Assembly: GCF_014635045.1 (NCBI RefSeq)
Contig: NZ_BMCF01000001.1
Location: forward strand, 62,001 to 126,000
Source: Staphylococcus nepalensis
GTDB taxonomy: Bacteria; Bacillota; Bacilli; Staphylococcales; Staphylococcaceae
DNA: 64,000 nt
Direction: 5' to 3'
Positions 19,432 through 28,016 of this stretch are shown here, piece by piece. Under the pieces are notes generated by a model. That model saw only the letters and a list, made by a program, of their open reading frames with translations, had not been told where the DNA came from and searched no databases. The position numbers were made by a program, and so were the translations under genes. Each line of letters starts with the position of its first letter. Within the stretch, counting starts at the first letter, position 1.

Positions 19432-20181
19432 TTAAATATGTTCTTTTACAATATGATAACAAAAGCTTATGTATACATAGCCTTGTTTAACATACATATC
19501 TTTTGCACTATCTTCTCCATCAGCAATCAAAATGATTGGTCTTCGGTTAGCTAACTTTGCTACAATGCTTTGCATAACGCTACCAACACCTTGTCTTTGG
19601 TAACATTCTAATACACCAAAGCCGTCGATTTCCACTGTATCTTCTGTCACAATCAAATCTAATATACCAGCTGGTTGCCCATGTTTGTAAGCGATAAGAC
19701 GCGTCTTGGCATCATCATTAAAGTGATTTTTAATCATCCGCGTGCTTTCTTCAACGTAGCCTTCACCATATGGTGCTGCGAATTGCCTATAAACACTAAT
19801 ATAATCCTCTAGCGTTGTTTCATCTACAAATGCCACTTTCACTTCGTCATCTGCATGACCTTTAAATTGTTGTGGCTCAATCGCATATAACTCCATTAAC
19901 CCCAATTCAAATTGTTCATTGTTAATCAATGCTATCCATTGTTGATCCAATTCAACATTTTCAGGAAAAGTAAAAGTTAAATGATTAGAATTTTGCTGTT
20001 TATGCATATGTGTCTGTGTAGCAATATCCATTTTCCACTGGTAAATCGAAGGCATTTGTTTATATACCCACTTATTGGCATCAAATACTAAAGGGGTAGT
20101 TGGCGTTAAATAAATTGATTTATACCAATCATTATCATAAATATCACCGGGTTGAAAAATATCATTTAAAGATATATTCAT
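19432..20181 (-). CDS. GNAT family N-acetyltransferase
   Basis: The 249-residue protein has a C-terminal GNAT fold: the acetyl-CoA binding loop CYQRQGVGSVMQSIV near residue 193 (Q/RxxGxG/A type), a preceding beta strand VEIDGFGVL, and the typical YVKQGYV end. The N-terminal 100 residues are a separate, unrecognised domain. The substrate is unknown. It lies 28 bases downstream of bioY in the same direction and may be cotranscribed. Confidence 0.8.
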   Translation of the reverse strand: MNISLNDIFQPGDIYDNDWYKSIYLTPTTPLVFDANKWVYKQMPSIYQWKMDIATQTHMHKQQNSNHLTFTFPENVELDQQWIALINNEQFELGLMELYAIEPQQFKGHADDEVKVAFVDETTLEDYISVYRQFAAPYGEGYVEESTRMIKNHFNDDAKTRLIAYKHGQPAGILDLIVTEDTVEIDGFGVLECYQRQGVGSVMQSIVAKLANRRPIILIADGEDSAKDMYVKQGYVYISFCYHIVKEHI

Positions 20182-20209
20182 AACTACCTTGCCCCCTTAC
20201 TCATAATAA

Positions 20210-20758
20210 TTACTTAAGTAGTTGCTTAAATTGACTATGATTTAACATGATATTACCTATAAAACTAGCTATCACAGCTTTAATAATATCTGCTGGCATA
20301 AATACAAAAGAAAGCAACACAGATTTAGACATTGGTATGTTCGTCATAATTCCCATTAACAGCGTACCTCCAATATCTAATAAAACTACGCCTATCACTA
20401 TAGTTGTAATTAATAATACAACAAAATTAATTTTTTTAAAATATAAGTCTCTTACAAGTCCAATAAGGTATGTAATGACTGGGTACATAAATAAAAAGCC
20501 TGCTGATGGTCCAGCAAACACACCGATACCGCCTCGACCGCCTGATAGTAACGGAAGACCCGTAGCCACTAACAATAGCAATACAATAATACTTAATGTC
20601 CCATATTTACGTCCTAATAAAATAGCAGCTAAAAATATACCAATATTTTGTAGCACAATTGGTACAGGCATAATAGGCAGCGGTATGGCAGGTATAAAGC
20701 CTAATATTGCAATAATTGCTGTCATTAGTGCCGTATAAACTAAATATTTTGTTGACAT
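20210..20758 (-). CDS. bioY: Biotin ECF transporter S component BioY
   Basis: BioY binds biotin in the membrane and works with the shared ECF module EcfA/A'/T, which is encoded elsewhere. The roughly 182-residue protein has six hydrophobic segments. It has the BioY hallmarks PIPLPIMPVPIVLQNIGIF and SGGRGGIGVFAGPSAGFL. The ATG at 20758 sits seven bases after GGAGG; two in-frame upstream starts are closer to the RBS. A 43-base inverted repeat upstream fits biotin control by BirA. Confidence 0.94.
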   Translation of the reverse strand: MSTKYLVYTALMTAIIAILGFIPAIPLPIMPVPIVLQNIGIFLAAILLGRKYGTLSIIVLLLLVATGLPLLSGGRGGIGVFAGPSAGFLFMYPVITYLIGLVRDLYFKKINFVVLLITTIVIGVVLLDIGGTLLMGIMTNIPMSKSVLLSFVFMPADIIKAVIASFIGNIMLNHSQFKQLLK

Positions 20759-20789
20759 CATCAAACCTCCTTTGATGATGAAAATTATA

Positions 20790-20832
20790 CCATTAATGTA
20801 AACTATATAAAATAAAAAGTTTACATTAATGG
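20790..20832 (-). promoter_or_regulatory. BirA-type biotin operator upstream of bioY
   Basis: CCATTAATGTAAAC (20790-20803) and GTTTACATTAATGG (20819-20832) are perfect 14-base inverted repeats separated by 15 bases. The arms contain TGTAAAC/GTTTACA, close to the staphylococcal biotin protein ligase operator as I recall it (TGTnAAC-N15/16-GTTnACA). Position 32 bases upstream of bioY supports repression by biotinyl-AMP-bound BirA. Confidence 0.85.
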
Positions 20833-20853
20833 CGCGTCATTTCATTTTAATCC

Positions 20854-20905
20854 AAAAAAGCGAGATAATGAAATCTCATTTTTTAAAAGATTTCGTTATC
20901 CCGCC
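20854..20905 (-). terminator. Dispersed-family hairpin, probable terminator for fhuD2
   Basis: GCGAGATAATGAAATC and GATTTCGTTATCCCGC form a long stem; on the minus strand it is followed by six Ts. It lies about 175 bases past the fhuD2 stop. The remaining bases to 21080 show no gene. Confidence 0.65.
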
Positions 20906-21080
20906 AATGGTGATCAACTAGAAAAAGAAATACATAAGCTAACGCCCTGTACAAAAACTTAATATAAAATCACTTCTTATTAACTAACGGCTAACAATAT
21001 TTTAGATGTATTCAAAATATTGTTTGATATCATTCAAATTTTCAAATGATTATTTGCACCTTGGTCTTTTAAGAGTGGGC

Positions 21081-21998
21081 TTATGAATTTAGATTTAAAA
21101 ATTTCTCTTTTAAATCTTTTCTCATAAACTCTAAGGTATATGGATCATTGTACCAGTATGCTTCTGCTTGTACCTCTATAACTCTATCATTTTGAACAGC
21201 CGGTAAATTTTTCCAAAGATCTGTTTTTTTATAACCTGGTTCTGATTTGCCTTCACTAGTTGAAACAATATAATCACCTGCATAGTCAGCAAGTTTTTCT
21301 TGTTTCACTTCAGCCCATCCTTCTTTTTTAACTAATTCAGTTAATTTCTCAGGTGCTTTCAAACCGAATGCTTGATACATCACTTCACCGCCGCGACCCC
21401 AGTTAGGACCATAAGTATAAAGTTTTTTATCAAACTCATCAAAAATTGAGACTGTGGCATCTTCCCCAATTTTATCTTTAATTTCTTTTCCATCTTTTTC
21501 AGTTTGTGCTTTCCATTTATCTTCCCATTCTTTTACTTTATCTTCTTTTCCAAGTAGCTTACCTAACTCTTGTTGTTGATCTAAATATTTATGTTTACCA
21601 TAGTCATAAGCTACGGTCGGCGCAATTTTTTTATACTTTTTGATATTTTTATCATTAGAATAAACTACAATCAAATCTGGTTTCGTTTTTGCTACTTTTT
21701 CAACATCATTTTCCCCAATTTTTTCTACGCCTTTAAATTTATCTTTTAAAATCTTACTACTATCAACTTGTTCGTTTACTGCAACTATATTACCACCTAA
21801 GTATTTAATGCCACCAGCATACGTTGGCGCGACAACTGCAATACGTTTAGGGTCTTTTGGTATATCAATTTTCTTACCACTATCTAAAGTGTAAGATTTC
21901 GTCTCTTCTTTTTTATTATCAGTGTCGTTTTCTGACTTATTCCCGCAAGCAGCTAATACTAAAACAAGTGCGATAATTGAAAATAATAATTTTTTCAT
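21081..21998 (-). CDS. fhuD2: Hydroxamate siderophore-binding lipoprotein, FhuD2-like
   Basis: The start is the ATG at 21998 after GGAGGG, giving 305 residues. A lipoprotein signal ends LAAC, so Cys18 is lipidated. The mature sequence has the ferric-siderophore-binding fold start KIDIPKDPKRIAVVAPTYAGG. Tracts such as GPNWGRGGEVMYQAFG and AYWYNDPYTLEFMRKDL closely follow S. aureus FhuD2 as I recall it. It delivers ferric hydroxamates to the FhuBG permease encoded elsewhere. The gene stands alone under a near-perfect Fur box. Confidence 0.88.
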   Translation of the reverse strand: MKKLLFSIIALVLVLAACGNKSENDTDNKKEETKSYTLDSGKKIDIPKDPKRIAVVAPTYAGGIKYLGGNIVAVNEQVDSSKILKDKFKGVEKIGENDVEKVAKTKPDLIVVYSNDKNIKKYKKIAPTVAYDYGKHKYLDQQQELGKLLGKEDKVKEWEDKWKAQTEKDGKEIKDKIGEDATVSIFDEFDKKLYTYGPNWGRGGEVMYQAFGLKAPEKLTELVKKEGWAEVKQEKLADYAGDYIVSTSEGKSEPGYKKTDLWKNLPAVQNDRVIEVQAEAYWYNDPYTLEFMRKDLKEKFLNLNS

Positions 21999-22012
21999 AA
22001 TGTTCCCTCCAT

Positions 22013-22027
22013 TGAAAATGATTATCA
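22013..22027 (-). promoter_or_regulatory. Fur box upstream of fhuD2
   Basis: TGAAAATGATTATCA matches the 7-1-7 Fur consensus TGATAATGATTATCA at 14 of 15 bases. It lies 15 bases before the fhuD2 start, so iron-dependent repression is expected. Confidence 0.85.
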
Positions 22028-22109
22028 ATACCATTGAATTATATAATGCTTAGTCTTTTTTAACAATAGTAAAATATGAAAATTTTTACTATTGTTAAAG
22101 TTAAAAAAT

Positions 22110-22135
22110 AAGCCTCCTAGATTTTTAGGAAGGCT
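22110..22135 (-). terminator. Terminator downstream of the gene remnant
   Basis: AGCCTCCTA and TAGGAAGGCT form a stem with one bulge, followed on the minus strand by a T-rich run. It lies about 35 bases after the stop codon of the frameshifted remnant and could also end transcription from the acyl-CoA dehydrogenase gene. Confidence 0.7.
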
Positions 22136-22171
22136 CATTCAAACATAAACCGATTATCTTTTAATTTTAAT

Positions 22172-22343
22172 TCATAATGCTTGGGTATCTCTAGACCACG
22201 GTAAGCTTTCGTATAGCAAACCGTCGCCTTGACTATCAAAAGGCATCACGTTAATACAATGAATTTGTACAACTTTGCCTTCTATATTAATATAATCATA
22301 TAGAAATAACCCATCGATTTAATTCATTATTTTGATACCACAT
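22172..22343 (-). pseudogene. Frameshifted remnant of an unknown small gene
   Basis: The minus strand from the TAA near 22319 to the TGA at 22172 reads 48 codons of protein-like sequence, including INIEGKVVQIHCINVMPF and LLYESLPWSRD. Upstream, in the next frame, an ATG at 22343 reads MWYQNNELN and reaches the same point, so removing one base near 22315 would join the two into one frame of about 57 codons. No RBS is visible at that ATG and the remnant is followed by a terminator. I do not recognise the family. It is probably the decayed end of a longer gene. Confidence 0.45.
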
Positions 22344-22450
22344 AACTATTTAATATTTATACTCGTCATTATATAGGCAAAAACATAAAGCTATGAAGTT
22401 TTTGACAAGTAAAATACAAATGGTATCAAATTGGTTCCAATGTACAATAG

Positions 22451-23602
22451 CTAATCAAACAATCCCATCAGTGATTTAGATATATTAGTATAAGCCATAT
22501 CTTCCATCGGCGGATTATGCAACCCAGCACGCATATCTCTATAATAACGTTGCAATGGACGTTCCATTTCTAAGCTTTTAGCGCCAACAATACGCATTGC
22601 AATATCAATCACTTCTAGCCCTTGATTCATAACTAATACTTTACTAGCTGATGTTTCATTCCAAACCGGCTCATCTTGCTCATGATTGTATAGTGCGGCC
22701 GTGCTCCATAAAAAATGACGGGCTGATAGTAATAATGATTCCATTTTACCGATATTTTGTTGGACAGTTGGTATATCACCAATGGCCCCCTCTATACTTG
22801 CCGGGCTATAATTCTTAGCAAAATCAATTGCATAATCTCTTGCTGCTTGAGCAATCCCTAAATAGGTACTAGGAATATGTAAAATCCATCCATTCGGTTT
22901 TTTTCCGCCTGCCCCTCTAATTTCAACAAAATTTTCTTCTGGAATAAAAACATCATTTAAAATTAAATCATGACTTTCAGTAGCACGCATACCTACCATA
23001 TTCCAATTATCTGCAATTTCAACACCTGGCGTGTTTTCTGATATCAAGAAGAAACCTACTTTATCTATTTCTTCATAATATGCACTGACAATAAAGTGGC
23101 TCAATCTTTTACTCATTGAAGTGAAAGTCTTAACACCATTCATCACAAAACCATCATCCTTTTTAACTGCATTAGTAGCCGGTCTAGCGCCACGCGTTGG
23201 ACTTCCTGTTTCTGCTTCACTGATAGCTCTATTAACCAAAGCACCATGTTTCACAGAGATTGCAAAGCGATCTAACATGTCTTGTTCCCAAGCTTGCTGC
23301 TCATATAATTGTCCAACGACGCTAAGATGCCAACCTATTGAAAGTGCTGTAGCACCATCAATAGCTCCTAAATAGGTTTGTAGCACTACCATATCTTCGA
23401 CAGTCGCACCTTCCCCACCATAAGCTTTAGGCAATGTTAATAATGTATAGCCTTCTTTGACCAACCAACCAATATTTTCATATGGAAAACGTGAATGTTT
23501 ATCGTTATAATCAGCTTTTTCTTTAAATTGTTCTTTGACCGTATTGAATTTTTCTATCCATTTCTTTTGAATACTCGTATGTATTAATGCAGAATAATTC
23601 AC
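22451..23602 (-). CDS. Acyl-CoA dehydrogenase family flavoprotein (SfnB-like)
   Basis: The 383-residue protein has the three-domain acyl-CoA dehydrogenase layout. TLPKAYGGEGA is near residue 60, the middle beta domain has NGVKTFTSMS, and the C-terminal helices include QRYYRDMRAG. It appears closer to the FMN/FAD monooxygenase-type branch (SfnB/DszC-like) than to fatty-acid enzymes, because the usual catalytic Glu region is not evident. A GTG at 23602 has GAGGTGG just upstream; a GTG at 23611 is possible. It diverges from a polar amino-acid/sulfur ABC transporter, suggesting use of an imported sulfur compound. This role is inferred. Confidence 0.75.
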   Translation of the reverse strand: MNYSALIHTSIQKKWIEKFNTVKEQFKEKADYNDKHSRFPYENIGWLVKEGYTLLTLPKAYGGEGATVEDMVVLQTYLGAIDGATALSIGWHLSVVGQLYEQQAWEQDMLDRFAISVKHGALVNRAISEAETGSPTRGARPATNAVKKDDGFVMNGVKTFTSMSKRLSHFIVSAYYEEIDKVGFFLISENTPGVEIADNWNMVGMRATESHDLILNDVFIPEENFVEIRGAGGKKPNGWILHIPSTYLGIAQAARDYAIDFAKNYSPASIEGAIGDIPTVQQNIGKMESLLLSARHFLWSTAALYNHEQDEPVWNETSASKVLVMNQGLEVIDIAMRIVGAKSLEMERPLQRYYRDMRAGLHNPPMEDMAYTNISKSLMGLFD

Positions 23603-23753
23603 TATGTCCACCTCTTTTTAGCCTTTTCTTTATTTAAACTTAGTGTAACACTCGCTTATAACGAAAGAAAGTCTTCCAAACAACAAATCCTTACTTTACC
23701 GATAGGGTTTATTGTGATACTTTGTATTTATTGATAGTCTAGGGGGTAAAAAA

Positions 23754-24437
23754 ATGATTTCAGTAAAACATTTAATACATAAATATAAAGACAATACCAT
23801 ACTTAATGATGTGAGCTTTTCGCAAAACAAAGGTACTGTGACAGCTATTATAGGTCCAAGCGGTTCAGGTAAAACAACGCTCCTTAGAACATTAAATGCA
23901 TTAGCTATACCAAAATCGGGCACCATCCAAATTGGCAACAAAACATTTGTGGGTGATAAGCATTCCAAAAAAGAGATTTCCCAACTCCGAAAAAACTCCG
24001 CTATGGTTTTTCAAAACTATAATTTATTTAAAAACAAAACTATTCTGGAAAACATTACTGTAGGGCTGATACATGGTAAAAAAATGCCAAATAAACAAGC
24101 AAATGAAGTAGCTATTTCTTATTTAGAACGTTTTAATTTATTAAATCAAAAGGATAAATATCCTTCTCAATTATCAGGTGGCCAAAGCCAACGCATCGGT
24201 ATTATTCGCGCTTTAGCACTCAATCCAAAAGTATTACTTTTAGATGAACCTACATCTGCACTTGACCCTGAATCAATTCAAGGTGTTTTGTCACTCATCA
24301 AATCCATTGCACAAGAAGGTATGACAATGGTCATCGTCACACATGAAATTCAATTTGCTAAAGCAATTGCCGATCAAATTTTATTTATAGATGAAGGCGA
24401 AATATTAAAGGAAGGTTCACCTCAAACCGTTTCTTAA
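23754..24437 (+). CDS. Polar amino-acid/sulfur ABC transporter ATPase
   Basis: The 227-residue ATPase has Walker A GPSGSGKTT, signature LSGGQSQR, Walker B VLLLDEPTSALD and the H-loop VTHE. The family is the polar amino-acid importer group (TcyC/GlnQ type). GGGGG precedes the ATG. It is the first of four genes encoding ATPase, binding lipoprotein and two permeases; the two-permease arrangement resembles the B. subtilis TcyJKLMN cystine/organosulfur system. The substrate is inferred, not shown. Confidence 0.88.
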   Translation: MISVKHLIHKYKDNTILNDVSFSQNKGTVTAIIGPSGSGKTTLLRTLNALAIPKSGTIQIGNKTFVGDKHSKKEISQLRKNSAMVFQNYNLFKNKTILENITVGLIHGKKMPNKQANEVAISYLERFNLLNQKDKYPSQLSGGQSQRIGIIRALALNPKVLLLDEPTSALDPESIQGVLSLIKSIAQEGMTMVIVTHEIQFAKAIADQILFIDEGEILKEGSPQTVS

Positions 24438-24465
24438 ATACCGTAGAAACGGAGCGTGAATTAAC

Positions 24466-25320
24466 ATGAACCACAATAAATACTTTCTTCTAGTTATTGG
24501 GGTTTTTATTACAATGCTGTTAAGCGGGTGTAATAAAATGGAAGAATCCGATAATCAAAAAAGTAAAAAAGAAATTAAAGTAGCTATATCTGCAGAAGTG
24601 AACCCGCCATATTTATATACAGATGAACATAATGAATTTACAGGGTTAGATATCGATTATTTAAAACGCTTAGAAAAGAAGTTACCTCAGTATCAATTTA
24701 AATATGAAGTTGGTGAAGAAGAGTCAAATTTAGTCGGTATTGGCGCTGGGAAGTTTGATATGGGCATTAATTGGTTTTTTAAGACACCTGAACGAGAACA
24801 ACAATTTCTTTATCAAGATGTCCCTTATAGTTACGCTTTACCTTTAATTGTTGTTAATAAAAATAATGCTGATATACATTCGCTAAACGATTTACCGGGT
24901 AAAAATTTAACTCCGATGGCACCAAGTGGTGGTTTGTATTCTATATTATCTCAATATAATAAATCACATACTTCAAAGATTAATATTGATACCATCCAAG
25001 AACCTTCCAATGGTGACAATTTAAAAATGGTAAGTGATGCTAGGCGCGATGCCATATTTTTAAATTGGAACACATACAACGCAATACAGAAACAAGTCGG
25101 CGCTGACGTTAAAATTGGCGGCATCGTAAAAAAAGAACCATTGCATATTGTCTACAACAAAAAACATCAAAAATTACATGACGATATCGATCAAGCTACA
25201 CAAGAACTTAAAAACACAGGTGAATTACAAAAACTTTCTAAAAAATATTTCGATATTAATGTTTTTGATGATTTAGATGAAATCAATAAGCAAAAAGATA
25301 AATTGGAGGTACAATCATGA
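24466..25320 (+). CDS. Amino-acid/sulfur ABC transporter binding lipoprotein
   Basis: The signal sequence ends LLSGC, so Cys22 is lipidated. The 284-residue protein belongs to solute-binding family 3: KVAISAEVNPPYLYTDEHN near the start, GLDIDYLKRL, FDMGINWFFKTPER and a C-terminal LSKKYFDINVF. The family binds polar amino acids, often cystine or related sulfur compounds. Its stop overlaps the next ATG by four bases (ATGA). Confidence 0.87.
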   Translation: MNHNKYFLLVIGVFITMLLSGCNKMEESDNQKSKKEIKVAISAEVNPPYLYTDEHNEFTGLDIDYLKRLEKKLPQYQFKYEVGEEESNLVGIGAGKFDMGINWFFKTPEREQQFLYQDVPYSYALPLIVVNKNNADIHSLNDLPGKNLTPMAPSGGLYSILSQYNKSHTSKINIDTIQEPSNGDNLKMVSDARRDAIFLNWNTYNAIQKQVGADVKIGGIVKKEPLHIVYNKKHQKLHDDIDQATQELKNTGELQKLSKKYFDINVFDDLDEINKQKDKLEVQS

Positions 25321-26003
25321 ATGAACCTGTAAATTGGCTTTCTTTATTTGGGCAAGTTTTACAACAATTACCTTTGACTCTATTAATATTTGTACTTTCT
25401 TTTGTATTTGCGCTTATACTCGGCTTTGTGCTAGCAAGTATTCGTATCAAAAAGATTAAGATACTCTCAACAATCGTCCGAGTCTATCTATCTTTTATTC
25501 GCAGTACGCCTTTAATCTTGCAACTTTTTTTGGCATATTTTGCATTGCCACAACTACTATTAATCATACAAATTGATATAAACCACTTCAGCAGATTATT
25601 TTTCGTGATTTTAGCGTTTACCTTACATACAGGGGCTTATCTATCTGAAATTATAAGAGCGGGATATCAATCTGTAGATTACAGTCAAATTGAAGCGGGT
25701 CTTTCAGTTGGATTATCTTATCCTCGTATTTTAAAGGAAATCATTATACCTCAAGCTTTACGTAATAGTATTCCAAATTTAACAACCCAAATCATTGAAC
25801 TATTAAAAGATACATCGCTAGCATTTACTATTGGAATTATAGACATGATGGGGCAAGTTAAATTAATTATTGGGAATAACTATGGGTTAGGTATGCTAGA
25901 AGTATACATCGTGATATCAATAATTTACTGGTCCATTGCACTGATAATCCAAAGTATATTTGCTCTGATTAACAAACGAGCCCAAAAACCTTATAGCGTT
26001 TAA
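25317..26003 (+). CDS. Amino-acid/sulfur ABC transporter permease 1
   Basis: The 228-residue permease has about five membrane segments. It has the HisM/GlnP-type pattern RSTPLILQLFL near residue 62 and the EAA loop IEAGLSVGLSYPRILKEIIIPQA near residue 145. It overlaps the binding-protein gene by four bases and is followed by a second, similar permease, so the transporter is probably a heterodimer in the membrane. Confidence 0.88.
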   Translation: MNEPVNWLSLFGQVLQQLPLTLLIFVLSFVFALILGFVLASIRIKKIKILSTIVRVYLSFIRSTPLILQLFLAYFALPQLLLIIQIDINHFSRLFFVILAFTLHTGAYLSEIIRAGYQSVDYSQIEAGLSVGLSYPRILKEIIIPQALRNSIPNLTTQIIELLKDTSLAFTIGIIDMMGQVKLIIGNNYGLGMLEVYIVISIIYWSIALIIQSIFALINKRAQKPYSV

Positions 26004-26016
26004 GGAGGAAAACATT

Positions 26017-26718
26017 TTGCCATTTATTATTTATACAATATTAGAAGTCCTTAAAGGTGTACCAAACACAATAATGATTTCCCTTATAGCAATGATTGTC
26101 GGGCTGATTATTGGAACACTATTCGCGTTTATTCGAACTAAAAATGTACCCATACTCTCTCAACTTATCGTTATATATAATTCATTTTTTAGAAGCACGC
26201 CGCTCATTGTTCAATTATTTATGATGTATTATGGGTTGCCAAAGCTCATTATGTGGTCCAATGAACAATTCGGTTTTGCAATAAATCCTGATGTTTTCTC
26301 GCCGCTAATCATCGCGTTTATTGTTTTTTCTTTACATGCTGTTGCTTATTTATCAGAATCTATCAAAGGCGGTTTACAATCCGTTGCTAATGATCAAATT
26401 GAGGCTGCTCAAACAGTAGGTCTTTCAACATTAAGAACCTATAAAGAAATTATATTGCCACAAGCATTTAATTACGCCCTTCCAAATATTGAAAATCAAT
26501 TTATCATGCTTATCAAAGGTACTTCATTAGCGTTTGCTGTTCAAGTTACTGAAATCATGGCTGTCAGCCATGTTATCGCTAATGAAGGTTATCGCTTTAT
26601 AACAGTATATAGTGTTGCCGCAATATTTTATTGGTTACTTGCTATTTTGTTAGAATTGGTGTTTTCAAAAATAGAAAACCGCACATCAGCTTATATGTTC
26701 ACTAAAACTTCAGCATAA
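26017..26718 (+). CDS. Amino-acid/sulfur ABC transporter permease 2
   Basis: The 233-residue permease parallels its neighbour: FRSTPLIVQLFMMYYGLP and the EAA loop IEAAQTVGLSTLRTYKEIILPQA. The start is a TTG at 26017 with a strong AAGGAGG RBS six bases upstream. It is the last gene of the operon and is followed by a near-perfect terminator. Confidence 0.88.
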   Translation: MPFIIYTILEVLKGVPNTIMISLIAMIVGLIIGTLFAFIRTKNVPILSQLIVIYNSFFRSTPLIVQLFMMYYGLPKLIMWSNEQFGFAINPDVFSPLIIAFIVFSLHAVAYLSESIKGGLQSVANDQIEAAQTVGLSTLRTYKEIILPQAFNYALPNIENQFIMLIKGTSLAFAVQVTEIMAVSHVIANEGYRFITVYSVAAIFYWLLAILLELVFSKIENRTSAYMFTKTSA

Positions 26719-26775
26719 AAAAGAACAGAACGGAAATTTCATTTTATCAACGAGATTTCCGTTCTGTTCTTTTTT
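26717..26775. terminator. Strong bidirectional terminator
   Basis: AAAAGAACAGAACGGAAAT and ATTTCCGTTCTGTTCTTTT form an uninterrupted stem with a U-run on each strand. It ends the ABC transporter operon and probably the convergent PfoR transcript. Confidence 0.93.
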
Positions 26776-26881
26776 ATATGTACTTCATTCTAAAAATGGC
26801 AACCAATTTATTTTTAAATTGAATCAGTTACACACCATACCCTAACATCTACGACATTCATTATATTTCACTCTTAAATCA

Positions 26882-27964
26882 CTACATTGCTAAGTGTTCA
26901 GCATACTGTTTTTTTCTTTTATAATAATTTTTAACTTTTTTCGGCATTGAGCCACTTTGTAATTCATCTTTAGTAATAATCGGGTAATTTTTAAATACAA
27001 TAGATCCTATATATCCACAAATGGCGCTTCCAGTAGCACATAAGGATGCAACAAGAACGACAGTCAACGCATTATTGAAACCAAACATAACCATCAAACC
27101 AGCAATAGGTGTAGCTGTACCAGTTGCTTCGTTAACTAAACCAAACATAGCTATAATGACACCGGATACTGCGCCGCCCATAAAGTTCGTAAGATAAACA
27201 GGAATAGGATTTGCCGTAACAATATCTGCTTGTGATAACGGCTCAATAGCTACAGAAATTGTTGTTTTACGATCTCCAAATTTCATACGCTTAAATAAAA
27301 CAAAATTCATAAATGATGATCCAAAAACAGCTAAAGCTCCAATTGCCATAGGTGTGCCAGTTAACCCTAACAAAGCGGTGAGTGCCATAGAACTCAATGG
27401 CGCAGTTGCTACTACTGTTATAATGCCACCAAGCACTATCCCCATTAAAATAGGACTCGAAGTTGTAGATTCTTTAATAATATTCCCAATTTGCAATAAC
27501 GTCGCATCTACTACAGGCGCTACGCCTACTGCGATTATTCTTGTAATAGGAGCAATAATAATAATTGAACCTATTAAATCTAAACCATCTGGAAATTTTT
27601 GTTCTATCCATTTCATGCCAAAACTTGCTATGTATCCTGCTACAAAACCTGGTAGTAAGTCCATGTTACCGCACGCAACTGCAATAACAAATGCGTACAC
27701 CGGCGAAACACCCATCGCTAACGCTACTAGTCCAGCTGCAGCAACCCCACCTAAACTTCCAGCTGCATCACCCAGCTGTCCTAAAAAAGGAATACCTAAT
27801 AGATCCCCACCAACATACTTATGAAAAGCTTCTACTAAAAATGAAGCAATTGCTGCATTCGCGAGGGCGCCCATTGCTTTACCACCATTTGGTGCTTTAC
27901 TTGTAAATAGTGTAAACAAACATAATACGATACCTAAAAATATAACCCCTAAAAGTAAATTCAT
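26882..27964 (-). CDS. PTS EIIC-like membrane protein, PfoR type
   Basis: The 360-residue protein has about ten hydrophobic segments rich in Gly and Ala (VAAAGLVALAMGVSPVYAF). It fits the PTS_EIIC_2 family that includes Clostridium PfoR, a regulator of perfringolysin. No EIIA or EIIB partner is adjacent, so its transport function is unclear. The C-terminal tail is basic (KKVKNYYKRKK). A full-consensus cre site lies 20 bases upstream of the start. The annotation is by family resemblance; substrate unknown. Confidence 0.78.
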   Translation of the reverse strand: MNLLLGVIFLGIVLCLFTLFTSKAPNGGKAMGALANAAIASFLVEAFHKYVGGDLLGIPFLGQLGDAAGSLGGVAAAGLVALAMGVSPVYAFVIAVACGNMDLLPGFVAGYIASFGMKWIEQKFPDGLDLIGSIIIIAPITRIIAVGVAPVVDATLLQIGNIIKESTTSSPILMGIVLGGIITVVATAPLSSMALTALLGLTGTPMAIGALAVFGSSFMNFVLFKRMKFGDRKTTISVAIEPLSQADIVTANPIPVYLTNFMGGAVSGVIIAMFGLVNEATGTATPIAGLMVMFGFNNALTVVLVASLCATGSAICGYIGSIVFKNYPIITKDELQSGSMPKKVKNYYKRKKQYAEHLAM

Positions 27965-27983
27965 AAAAACACCTTCCGTTATT

Positions 27984-28016
27984 TGTATGCGCTTTCATTT
28001 AACAAATATTAGTATA
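27984..28016 (-). promoter_or_regulatory. Promoter and cre site of the PfoR-type EIIC gene
   Basis: On the minus strand ATGAAAGCGCATACA (27998-27984) matches the cre consensus WTGNAANCGNWNNCW at every position. It lies just downstream of a TATACT -10 (28016-28011), so it would block early transcription when CcpA binds. Catabolite repression is therefore likely. Confidence 0.8.

Noticed and set aside
20247-20738. 163-codon plus-strand frame opposite bioY
   Set aside because: It is the antisense shadow of bioY; the bioY frame carries family motifs and a regulated promoter.
22330-22430. TTTTGATACCA ... TGGTATCAAA inverted words flanking an 80-base gap
   Set aside because: The arms are short, no promoter or transposase lies nearby, and one arm is part of the decayed coding frame. 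There is no evidence for an IS end.
27354-27824. 156-codon plus-strand frame inside the PfoR gene
   Set aside because: It is a shadow of the hydrophobic minus-strand gene, with Pro/Ala/Ile/Thr-rich composition and no RBS.
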